Below are positions 1 through 5,479 of a stretch of 5,534 nt of DNA, piece after piece. The position numbers were made by a program, and so were the translations under genes. How positions within the stretch are numbered: position 1 is the first letter of the stretch; the number at the start of each line of letters is the position of its first letter. This DNA is from Phycisphaerae bacterium (GTDB lineage: Bacteria; Planctomycetota; Phycisphaerae; Phycisphaerales; SM1A02), in NCBI GenBank assembly GCA_002683195.1, contig NYSW01000081.1:6347-11880 (forward strand), read 5' to 3'. Below the pieces are notes generated by a model, which saw only the letters and a list, made by a program, of their open reading frames with translations, was not told the origin of the DNA and did no database searches.

Positions 1-1077
1 CTCGCGAAGAACACCGGCTTCGATAATTTTCGCGACTATCAGCACCGTCGCATGCACCGCTACGACTACACGCCCCAGGACTGCTTCCGTTTCCATGAAG
101 CGGTCGAGGCTCACTGCGTGCCCTTGCTCCGAGCATCGTCGGAAATCCGACGAAAAGCCCTTTCCGCGGGCAAACTCCGCCCCTGGGACACCGCCGTCGA
201 CATCAAGGGCCGGGAACCTCTTCGACCCTTCTCGGGGGCCGATGAACTCGTGGACGGCACCTCGCGGTTGTACCACCGCATGGATGATCGCCTCGCGACC
301 ATGTTCGACGAACTCCGCGAGGGCGACTGCCTCGATCTGGAGACCCGCAAGGGCAAGGCCCCCGGTGGCTACCAGTACCAGCGTGAGTTCTCCCGCAAGC
401 CGTTCATCTTCATGAATGCCGCCGGTCTGCATCGGGACCTGGTCACCATGGTGCACGAGGCGGGACACGCGTTTCATTCGATGGCCTGCCGCGAAGAACC
501 GATCCTCGCCTATCGATCCGCACCGATGGAATTCTGCGAAGTCGCCTCGATGGCCCAGGAACTGCTGGTCTTCCCGTACCTCGATGCGTTCTATGCCGAC
601 GGAGAGGAAGCGGATCGGGCACGACGTAATCAACTCGAGGATCTTTCCCGGACCCTGTGCTGGATCGCCACCATCGATGCGTTCCAACAGTGGATCTACA
701 CCAACCCGGGCCATGACCGAGATGCGAGGACCGCGAAATGGCTGGAACTCCACGAGCGATTCGGTGAACCGATTTCCTGGAAGGGACTCGAAGCGCAGCA
801 TGAGTCGCTCTGGCATCGACAGCTCCACATCTTCGGAGTCCCCTTCTACTACATCGAATACGGCATCGCCCAGCTGGGCGCGCTTCAAGTCTGGGCCAAC
901 AGCCTGGAGGGTGAAGGCGATGCGATCAAGCATTACCTCTCCGCCCTCGCCCTTGGCGGCTCGAAGTCGCTTCCAGAACTCTTCGAGACCGCCGGCGCGA
1001 AGTTCGATCTCGGCCCCGAAACCGTTGGTCCGCTCATGAACCGAGTCGAGGCGGCCCTCGAGGCTCTTCCCGCCTGA
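1..1077 (+). CDS. M3-family zinc oligoendopeptidase, 5'-truncated by the window edge
   Basis: Zinc metallopeptidase that cleaves oligopeptides, normally in the cytoplasm. The frame is open from base 1, and the residues before the first ATG (base 52) read like the family (NTGFDNFRDYQ), so that ATG is internal and the true start lies outside the window. About 358 residues are present; the family usually has about 560-600, so roughly 200 N-terminal residues are missing. Counting from base 1, the zinc/catalytic motif HEAGH is at residues 152-156, followed by the likely third zinc ligand E180 in EFCEVASM. Before it lie the family blocks RKGKAPGGY and PFIFMNAAGLHRD. Near the end, H276 and the tyrosine-rich PFYYIEYGIAQLGALQVW block (from P281) match the substrate-binding tyrosine region of the M3B (PepF-like) branch. 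All expected catalytic residues are intact. The next gene on this strand is 268 bp away beyond a terminator, so no operon partner is visible downstream. Family assignment is firm; exact substrate is unknown. Confidence 0.93.
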   Translation, partial: LAKNTGFDNFRDYQHRRMHRYDYTPQDCFRFHEAVEAHCVPLLRASSEIRRKALSAGKLRPWDTAVDIKGREPLRPFSGADELVDGTSRLYHRMDDRLATMFDELREGDCLDLETRKGKAPGGYQYQREFSRKPFIFMNAAGLHRDLVTMVHEAGHAFHSMACREEPILAYRSAPMEFCEVASMAQELLVFPYLDAFYADGEEADRARRNQLEDLSRTLCWIATIDAFQQWIYTNPGHDRDARTAKWLELHERFGEPISWKGLEAQHESLWHRQLHIFGVPFYYIEYGIAQLGALQVWANSLEGEGDAIKHYLSALALGGSKSLPELFETAGAKFDLGPETVGPLMNRVEAALEALPA

Positions 1078-1195
1078 ACGAGCGCCCTGATCGGATTCGG
1101 GCGATCACGAGTGCGGGACAGCCGATATCCAGCTGGAATTCCATGAATATCGCAACCCTAAAAACAACCGTTGAATTCTGACCGACGATTCGGCT

Positions 1196-1215
1196 AAGGT
1201 CTGGTCCCAGACCTT
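1196..1215 (+). other. Perfect 8-bp hairpin upstream of the terminator
   Basis: AAGGTCTG (1196-1203) pairs perfectly with CAGACCTT (1208-1215) around the tetraloop GTCC. It sits 18 bases before the terminator stem and has no T-run of its own. It could be a 5' domain of a small RNA, a 3'-end-protecting structure of the peptidase mRNA, or an operator-like inverted repeat. Confidence 0.5.
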
Positions 1216-1233
1216 TGGGCGGAGATGGAATTG

Positions 1234-1267
1234 ACAGCGGCACCTCCAACGGTGCCGCTGTTTTTTT
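1234..1267 (+). terminator. Rho-independent terminator
   Basis: An 11-bp perfect stem, ACAGCGGCACC (1234-1244) with GGTGCCGCTGT (1251-1261), closes a 6-nt loop (TCCAAC) and runs into seven T residues (1261-1267). This is a textbook intrinsic terminator for + strand transcription. It lies 157 bp after the peptidase stop codon and 79 bp before the decarboxylase, so it should insulate the two genes. The long distance from the peptidase stop allows that it terminates a separate short transcript. Confidence 0.88.
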
Positions 1268-1333
1268 GCCTTGTCTCATCGACGAACATCTCGCTCGGTG
1301 CCGGCCGTCGCCACTCGGAAGCAACCCCCGGGA

Positions 1334-1345
1334 TAGCATCGACAC
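1334..1345 (+). promoter_or_regulatory. TAnnnT -10 element placed for a leaderless decarboxylase mRNA
   Basis: TAGCAT (1334-1339) matches the bacterial -10 consensus at four of six positions. It is followed by 6 nt (CGACAC) and then the ATG at 1346, so transcription would begin at or next to the start codon. No Shine-Dalgarno-like purine run is seen before this ATG, and no -35 hexamer is recognisable at the expected distance. The same geometry recurs before arfB and the barrel gene. Confidence 0.45.
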
Positions 1346-2818
1346 ATGACCTCTTCACCCCTCGACACGCCACCGAAGACTCCGCACCTGCCCGCTGCCG
1401 ACTTCGAGAAGCTCGGCGGCGAACTTCTCCGATGGATCACCAACCATCTGGACACCGCGGACCATCGGCCGGTCACCGCACCGGTCAAGCCCGATGAGAT
1501 CTATCGTCGCTTTCCGGTTTCGCCCCCGGAGACCGGCGAATCCCTCGAGAGGCTTCCCGCCGAGCTTGATGAACTGGTGGTGCCGGGAATCACGGGATGG
1601 CAGAACCCCAACTGGTTCGCCTATTTCCCATGCAATCATTCCTACCCCTCGGTCCTCGGCGAACTCCTGAGCGCCGGTCTCGGCATCCAGGGGATGCTCT
1701 GGAACACGAGTCCGGCGTGCACCGAACTCGAATCACTGGTCATGGACTGGTCACTCGAGGCATTCGGCCTTCCGGATCGGTTCCGAACCATGCCCCGGGA
1801 TCCCGATGGGCCACCATGCCACGGCGGCGGCGTCATCCAGGACACCGCGAGCAGCGCCACGTTCTGCGCCCTGCTTGCAGCCCGTGAACGCGTCACCGAC
1901 GGCGTCGCGGGTCGGGACGGACTCTCGGCCTGCCCACCTCTCGTCGCCTACACGAGCGAGCACGCCCATTCCTCGATCGAAAAGGCCTGCACCATGTCCG
2001 GCATCGGCCGGGCCAATCTTCGACTCGTCCCGAGCGATCCCGAATCGTTCGCCATGGACGTGGACGCGCTTGAGAAGATGATGAAGGAGGATGCCGACGC
2101 CGGCCGAATTCCATTCTTCATCTGCTCGACCTGCGGCACGACTTCCAGCGGCGCGATCGACCCCACCGCGAAGATCGTCGAGATCGCCCGCGAACACGGG
2201 GCCTGGGTGCACCTCGACGGTGCCATGTTCGGAGTGGCCGCGATCGCACCGGAGTGGCGATGGACGCTGGACGGCGCCGCGGAATGCGATTCGATCTGCG
2301 TGAATCCCCACAAGTGGATGTTCACCAATTTCGACTGCGACCTCTTCTGGGTGGCGGATCGCCGGGCACTCACCCGGGCGATGGGCACCATGCCCGAATA
2401 TCTCAGGAACGCCCCGTCGGAAAGCGGCCAGGTGATCGACTACCGAGACTGGCAGGTTCCGCTCGGTCGACGCTTCCGCGCCCTCAAACTGTGGCTCGTC
2501 TACCGTCATTACGGCCTCGAAGGCATCCGCGAGGCCTTCCGAGATCACGTCGCGATGTCTCAGGAATTCGCGGACATGATCGACGCCGACCCGGACTGGA
2601 TCCGCGTCGCCCCGAGTCCGCTGTCCCTCGTCTGCATCCGGCACAAGGACGGTGACCAACGCACGAAGTCGGTGCTCGAAACGATCAACGCGAGCGGCGA
2701 GGCGATGCTCAGCCATACGAAACTGCACGGCGAGTACGTCATCCGGGTGTCGATCGGACAGACCTGGACCCGACTCGAACACGTGCACGCATTGCTCGAA
2801 CGCCTCCGATCGGCCTGA
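1346..2818 (+). CDS. Group II PLP-dependent decarboxylase, aromatic-L-amino-acid decarboxylase type
   Basis: Cytosolic PLP enzyme predicted to decarboxylate an aromatic or related amino acid to the amine. At 490 residues it is full length for the family. N-terminal landmarks are NPNWFAYFP (from N87) and SPACTELE (122-129), typical of the DDC/TDC fold. H208 in HAHSSIEKA is the histidine expected to stack on the cofactor ring. D291 in HLDGAMFG should bind the pyridine nitrogen. K323 in NPHKWMFTNFDC is the Schiff-base lysine. Y352 in MPEYLRN aligns, by counting from the lysine, with pig DDC Tyr332; a Phe there marks plant aldehyde synthases, so plain decarboxylation is favoured. The block DYRDWQVPLGRRFRALKLW is strongly conserved. 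A small oddity is Gly292 after D291, where DDC proteins usually have Ala. The ATG at 1346 gives a normal family N-terminus and has a leaderless-type promoter. Substrate (Trp, Tyr, Phe, DOPA or other) cannot be decided, and glutamate is unlikely from the motif set. Confidence 0.93.
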   Translation: MTSSPLDTPPKTPHLPAADFEKLGGELLRWITNHLDTADHRPVTAPVKPDEIYRRFPVSPPETGESLERLPAELDELVVPGITGWQNPNWFAYFPCNHSYPSVLGELLSAGLGIQGMLWNTSPACTELESLVMDWSLEAFGLPDRFRTMPRDPDGPPCHGGGVIQDTASSATFCALLAARERVTDGVAGRDGLSACPPLVAYTSEHAHSSIEKACTMSGIGRANLRLVPSDPESFAMDVDALEKMMKEDADAGRIPFFICSTCGTTSSGAIDPTAKIVEIAREHGAWVHLDGAMFGVAAIAPEWRWTLDGAAECDSICVNPHKWMFTNFDCDLFWVADRRALTRAMGTMPEYLRNAPSESGQVIDYRDWQVPLGRRFRALKLWLVYRHYGLEGIREAFRDHVAMSQEFADMIDADPDWIRVAPSPLSLVCIRHKDGDQRTKSVLETINASGEAMLSHTKLHGEYVIRVSIGQTWTRLEHVHALLERLRSA

Positions 2819-2870
2819 ACGCCCGGCGTTCACCAACCGGGCCCGAATGCCCGGTGCTGATCAACCGGGC
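2817..2870. other. Cluster of competing GC-rich hairpins at a convergent gene junction
   Basis: Starting inside the decarboxylase stop codon, GAACGC (2817-2822) pairs with GCGTTC (2826-2831). Next, ACCGGGC (2836-2842) pairs with GCCCGGT (2849-2855). That same GCCCGGT can instead pair with a second ACCGGGC (2864-2870), so two hairpins are mutually exclusive. A longer arm, CCGGGCGAT (2865-2873) with ATCGCCCGG (2907-2915), is also possible. None is followed by a T-run on either strand, so these are not classical terminators. They may support Rho-assisted or bidirectional termination between the two converging genes. Confidence 0.4.
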
Positions 2871-2954
2871 GATGGGAGCGACGCCAGCGAGCGGAAGCAC
2901 CAACCAATCGCCCGGGGGTGCATTCCACGTCCCGAGCTCGAGTTGCTGGAGCTC

Positions 2955-3001
2955 ATCGCCGCCAGGACGCCGAACCCGCGGAGATCGAGACCGGCGGCGA
3001 T
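2955..3001. other. 9-bp inverted repeat just beyond the metallophosphoesterase stop
   Basis: ATCGCCGCC (2955-2963) and GGCGGCGAT (2993-3001) are perfect inverse complements separated by 29 bases, ending 5 bp past the phosphoesterase stop codon. Beside it lies a pair of GAGCTC palindromes (near 2935-2953). There is no T-tract. In position it is a candidate 3'-end structure of the minus-strand operon mRNA, but the long loop makes this tentative. The remainder of the 188-bp convergent gap shows no coding sequence that I can support. Confidence 0.35.
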
Positions 3002-3006
3002 CCGCT

Positions 3007-3939
3007 TCATCCACCGGCATCGATCTCTCGGACTTGCTGTTCGCCACGCCGGCATTCGAGAATCACGACCTCCGCGGGGCACTGGACCCGAAGCGGAAAC
3101 CACGACCCGGTTCCGACGGTCACGAACAAGGTGCTCGCGTCCCGGTGGTAGAACCCGGCGCTCAGACGATGGGCCACCGCCAGATTGACGCCGGGCCTCC
3201 CCTTCTTCGCGACCTGGCCACCGTGGGTATGTCCGGCGAGGGTGAGTGGGATACCCACCCTTGAAGCCGGAAGAAAGGCCTTCGGATTGTGGGCCAGCAG
3301 GATCGAGGGATCTGAATCTCGAATCCGCTCCACCCGCGTGGCCAGCGCTTCCACCGACTTGTCCCAATCGATTCCCGCGAGCACCAACGGTGACGCGACC
3401 TCGGTCTCCGAACCGACGTGAGGCAGGCTTCCCGGTTCGCGGAATATTTCGATCGTCTCGTCGTCGAGGACCCGCACCCCGGATTCCGTCGCCATCGCCC
3501 GGACCCGGTCACCGTCGTCGAGGAGATCATGATTTCCGATGACCATGAACGCACCGAGCGGCGCGCCGAGTCCGACCATCGCTTCAAAGACCGGCTGGAC
3601 ACCGTCACACTCGAGGTCGACCATGTCGCCGGTGAAGGCGATGAGATCGGGATGTTCGGCCCCGAGCAGATCGACCACCCTGATCGCCCGCTCGACCGGC
3701 ATCAGGTCACCGAAATGCATGTCGCTGAAATGTCCGATTCGCAGGCCATCCCATGCAAGCGGCCAGTTGGGCATGGCCACCTCGAATCGTCTCACGACCG
3801 TCGGCTGCTGGGCGTATTCCCGCGAGAGACGGCCACCGGTCAGACGATCCGCACCGAGGGTGAGAATGCGATGACGCCACTTCGCTCGGAGGAACTTCGC
3901 TCCTCGACGCCCTGGTTCCTCTTGGTCTGCGGAGGTCAC
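3007..3939 (-). CDS. Calcineurin-like metallophosphoesterase, YkuE/YaeI/LpxG-like (COG1408 type)
   Basis: Dinuclear-metal phosphohydrolase of 310 residues. The five metal-site blocks are in order: D73 and H75 (FSDMHFG), D105 (TGDMVD), N136-H137-D138 (GNHD), H217 (LLAHNP), and H237/H239 (AGHTHGGQ). The C-terminal stretch LSAGFYHRD, then VTVGTGSWFPLRVQCPAEVVIL, is the usual ending of this branch, which includes the chlamydial UDP-2,3-diacylglucosamine hydrolase LpxG and the phosphodiesterase YkuE. The first 60 residues are basic and contain no hydrophobic helix or twin-arginine signal, unlike many relatives, so a cytoplasmic or peripheral location is inferred. It starts with GTG at 3939-3937, which overlaps the stop codon of the upstream barrel gene as GTGA, with a GAGGT Shine-Dalgarno 8 nt before it. 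Translational coupling is therefore likely. A role in lipid A or other envelope metabolism is plausible from the family and partner but not shown. Confidence 0.9.
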   Translation of the reverse strand: MTSADQEEPGRRGAKFLRAKWRHRILTLGADRLTGGRLSREYAQQPTVVRRFEVAMPNWPLAWDGLRIGHFSDMHFGDLMPVERAIRVVDLLGAEHPDLIAFTGDMVDLECDGVQPVFEAMVGLGAPLGAFMVIGNHDLLDDGDRVRAMATESGVRVLDDETIEIFREPGSLPHVGSETEVASPLVLAGIDWDKSVEALATRVERIRDSDPSILLAHNPKAFLPASRVGIPLTLAGHTHGGQVAKKGRPGVNLAVAHRLSAGFYHRDASTLFVTVGTGSWFPLRVQCPAEVVILECRRGEQQVREIDAGG

Positions 3940-4874
3940 CAGACCAACCTCAGGCCCGCGTACAGTCCTTGAAGTCCGCCGTCGAAGCCGTCGCCATCGC
4001 GGGTGAGATTCCAGTCATTCAGTCGGTAACCGAGGGTGACGCCGAAGGATCGGGTCAGATAGATCGAGACATCGGCTCGCACGAGGAAGGTGGAATCTCC
4101 ACCACTCATTGCCGGTCCCCAGGCTCCGGTGACGTCGAACACGATCCGGTCGAGAAATCCAAGCGATCGGCGAGTCGACCAGTCGACTTCACAGCCGACC
4201 CCAACGTAAGGGCTGAACCAGGCCCGGTTCGATGAGACGGTTCCGTATCCGTCGAAATCGTACCGCTGCTTGAGATTGAGAACCCGCATGCCCGCGACCG
4301 CCTGCAGCGCGAGATCGATGACCGGGTCGGCGTCGACCGCGACCGGCGTGGACCAGGGAAGCCGTTGTGAGCGGAAGGGAGTGAAGATCGCGTAATCCAC
4401 CTCCCCGCTGATCGACCAGACGTCCACGGTGCTGTCCACTCCGGTCCCGGCGGCCAGCGACGTCCCCTGGACGATCGAGTCCTGCTGGAGATTCCCATTC
4501 CCGCCGGCGGTGAGGACGTACCCCCCCACGATCACCTGCACCCGATCGGTTTCGAATTGGAACTCCCCGTTGAACATCGTCTCGGAGTCGTCGGCGGAGA
4601 GATCCTCACCCACATCCAGTTCGGTTCCTCCCGCTCCGAGGGTCACGAGGCCTTCCAAGCGAGGAAACCAGACGCCGAGGGTGACCTCCGCCCGTGGACG
4701 GCGGCGAACCGCGTCGAGGGCGTCGAGATCCGGCGCGTCTTCGCTCGTGGCGGCCCCCAGGGCCCTCGGCCGTGCCAGTGATTCCGGTGAGGTCGGGGTC
4801 GCCGCCACCACGCCACCACCCGTCAAGGCGAGCGACACAATGAGCAGTGCGAATGCGGGGGTGTTGGTCATCAT
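3936..4874 (-). CDS. Outer-membrane beta-barrel protein, hypothetical
   Basis: A 312-residue exported protein of unknown function. The N-terminus (about residues 7-25) is a hydrophobic signal peptide ending VVAA, with likely signal peptidase I cleavage after residue 24 or 25. There is no positive charge before the hydrophobic core, which is unusual. After a low-complexity linker (about 26-60) come alternating polar/hydrophobic strands separated by Gly/Asp/Asn-rich turns, roughly at 62-70, 101-108, 112-121, 149-162, 185-202, 217-231, 242-251, 262-271, 275-288 and 299-312. The chain ends in Trp312, the kind of terminal aromatic used as the outer-membrane assembly signal. The opening strand (VTLGVWFPRLEGLVTLG) and closing strands resemble small porin-like barrels with acidic loops. 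It is the first gene of a two-gene operon with the phosphoesterase. The ATG at 4874 is adjacent to a second ATG at 4871; neither has a Shine-Dalgarno, and the second fits the leaderless spacing better. Confidence 0.72.
   Translation of the reverse strand: MMTNTPAFALLIVSLALTGGGVVAATPTSPESLARPRALGAATSEDAPDLDALDAVRRRPRAEVTLGVWFPRLEGLVTLGAGGTELDVGEDLSADDSETMFNGEFQFETDRVQVIVGGYVLTAGGNGNLQQDSIVQGTSLAAGTGVDSTVDVWSISGEVDYAIFTPFRSQRLPWSTPVAVDADPVIDLALQAVAGMRVLNLKQRYDFDGYGTVSSNRAWFSPYVGVGCEVDWSTRRSLGFLDRIVFDVTGAWGPAMSGGDSTFLVRADVSIYLTRSFGVTLGYRLNDWNLTRDGDGFDGGLQGLYAGLRLVW
3948..3953 (-). promoter_or_regulatory. Shine-Dalgarno site that sets the GTG start of the phosphoesterase
   Basis: Read on the minus strand, TGAGGT (3953-3948) precedes the GTG at 3939 by 8 nt. 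It lies inside the last codons of the barrel gene. It is the only convincing ribosome binding site before any start in the window and supports GTG over a later start. Confidence 0.65.
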
Positions 4875-4877
4875 GGA

Positions 4878-4883
4878 AGATTA
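4878..4883 (-). promoter_or_regulatory. Candidate -10 element (TAnnnT) for the barrel-phosphoesterase operon
   Basis: Minus-strand TAATCT (4883-4878) lies 3 nt before the first ATG (4874) and exactly 6 nt before the second ATG (4871). The 6-nt spacing equals that seen before the decarboxylase and arfB, which argues that translation begins at the second ATG on a leaderless mRNA. No -35 match is evident. Confidence 0.38.
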
Positions 4884-4895
4884 CCCGCGCCGCCC

Positions 4896-4901
4896 TACCA
4901 T
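4896..4901 (+). promoter_or_regulatory. Candidate -10 element (TAnnnT) for arfB
   Basis: TACCAT (4896-4901) matches the -10 consensus at four of six positions and stands 6 nt before the ATG at 4908. There is no Shine-Dalgarno. It sits 12 bp from the opposing element for the operon, so the polymerase footprints of the two promoters would overlap. Confidence 0.42.
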
Positions 4902-4907
4902 GCCATC

Positions 4908-5390
4908 ATGTCGCCACCGCCCGACCATGCCCGCCCCGATCCGCCGTCCCGCCCCGATCGCCCCGACAGCGCCATCAGATTGGGCAATGGTGCCTGGTGC
5001 ATGCCCGAGGACCTGAAGTGGTCGTTCGCTCGAAGCGGAGGACCCGGCGGGCAGAACGTCAACAAGGTCTCGACCAAGGCGGAGCTCCGTCTGGAGCGGT
5101 CGAAAATCCGTCGATTCGGTCCCGATGATCTCCAGCGACTTCGCACGACCGCCGGGCGATTCATGACCGCCGCCGGCCACATCCTGGTCACCGCCGACGA
5201 AACCCGCAGTCAGGCCGAGAACCGCGAGCTCTGCCTCACCCGCTTGAAGTCGATCATCACCGCCGCGACCACCCGCCCAAAGGTCCGTAAGAAGACCAAG
5301 CCGAGCCGCGGGGCCAAGGAACGGCGACTCAAGGAAAAGCGAGTGTCCAGCGATAGGAAGCAGCGCCGGAACTGGAAGCCTGGCGACTGA
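4908..5390 (+). CDS. arfB: ArfB/YaeJ-type alternative ribosome-rescue factor (peptidyl-tRNA hydrolase)
   Basis: Releases nascent peptide from ribosomes stalled without a stop codon. It enters the A site and hydrolyses peptidyl-tRNA with a release-factor-like GGQ motif. The 160-residue protein has GGQ at residues 47-49 in the family block SGGPGGQNVNKVSTKAEL. No stop-codon-recognition domain is present, which separates it from RF1/RF2. The C-terminal tail (about 122-157) is rich in Lys/Arg with TRPKVRKKTKPSR and KEKR, matching the ArfB tail that lies in the empty mRNA entry channel. It is somewhat longer than E. coli ArfB (140 residues). The extra length is mostly a Pro/Asp/Arg-rich N-terminus (1-20) encoded by a 12-bp direct repeat (CCCGCCCCGATC at 4930-4941 and 4948-4959). 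The conserved domain starts near residue 22, so a later start cannot be excluded, but the leaderless-type promoter supports the ATG at 4908. It is divergent from the barrel operon with a 33-bp gap. Confidence 0.92.
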   Translation: MSPPPDHARPDPPSRPDRPDSAIRLGNGAWCMPEDLKWSFARSGGPGGQNVNKVSTKAELRLERSKIRRFGPDDLQRLRTTAGRFMTAAGHILVTADETRSQAENRELCLTRLKSIITAATTRPKVRKKTKPSRGAKERRLKEKRVSSDRKQRRNWKPGD

Positions 5391-5404
5391 TCGAACCTGA
5401 TCCC

Positions 5405-5479
5405 TCGACGGCCGGTGCTTCGACGGCCAGTTCTTCGACGGCCGGTGCTTCGACGGCCAGTTCTTCGACGGCCAGTTCG
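5405..5479. repeat. 15-bp tandem repeat, five units in an A-B-A-B-B pattern
   Basis: Starting 14 bp after the arfB stop, TCGACGGCCGGTGCT (unit A, 5405 and 5435) alternates with TCGACGGCCAGTTCT (unit B, 5420 and 5450). The fifth unit at 5465 is B with a final G. The A+B pair therefore repeats as a perfect 30-bp unit. Following bases (5480-5509) look like decayed units, with about half of the positions matching. Units contain the palindrome GGCC but form no terminator and have no T-run. None of the frames through it has a usable start codon on the + strand, and minus-strand frames are antisense to arfB, so it is best called a non-coding minisatellite or a protein-binding array. Confidence 0.85.

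Larger units (their letters stand above)
1195..1267 (+). ncRNA. Possible short terminated transcript (two-hairpin small RNA) or structured 3' UTR
   Basis: This AT-richer part of the gap between the peptidase and the decarboxylase holds two hairpins in a row, the second a canonical terminator. A weak promoter can be read just before them: TTGAAT at 1171-1176, an 18-bp spacer, and TAAGGT at 1195-1200. The latter fits the TAnnnT pattern seen before other genes here. A transcript starting near 1207 would be about 60 nt. The first hairpin overlaps the proposed -10 element, so promoter and structure cannot both be read as drawn unless the start lies further upstream. The plainer alternative is that the whole stretch is the long (about 190 nt) structured 3' UTR of the peptidase mRNA. 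No known RNA family is recognised. Confidence 0.25.

Noticed and set aside
52..1077. Complete small peptidase beginning at the ATG at 52
   Set aside because: Family-like sequence continues upstream of this ATG to base 1 in the same frame, and the protein would lack the N-terminal third typical of M3 peptidases.
1225..1497. + strand frame starting with GGAG directly before ATG at 1225
   Set aside because: The purine run has no spacing to the ATG, the frame reads through the terminator stem and T-tract, and then it overlaps the decarboxylase in another frame.
1751..2836. 361-codon minus-strand open frame
   Set aside because: It is a shadow antisense to the decarboxylase, common in GC-rich genes. 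It has His/Arg/Glu/Val-rich composition, no recognisable domain, and overlaps intact catalytic motifs on the other strand.
2854..3264. + strand and minus-strand frames spanning the convergent gap (for example 2652-3188, 2861-3367)
   Set aside because: They overlap well-supported genes in the wrong frame and have Arg/Pro/Ser-rich shadow composition without motifs.
5405..5479. CRISPR array
   Set aside because: Units are contiguous 15-mers with no spacers, and no cas gene is present.
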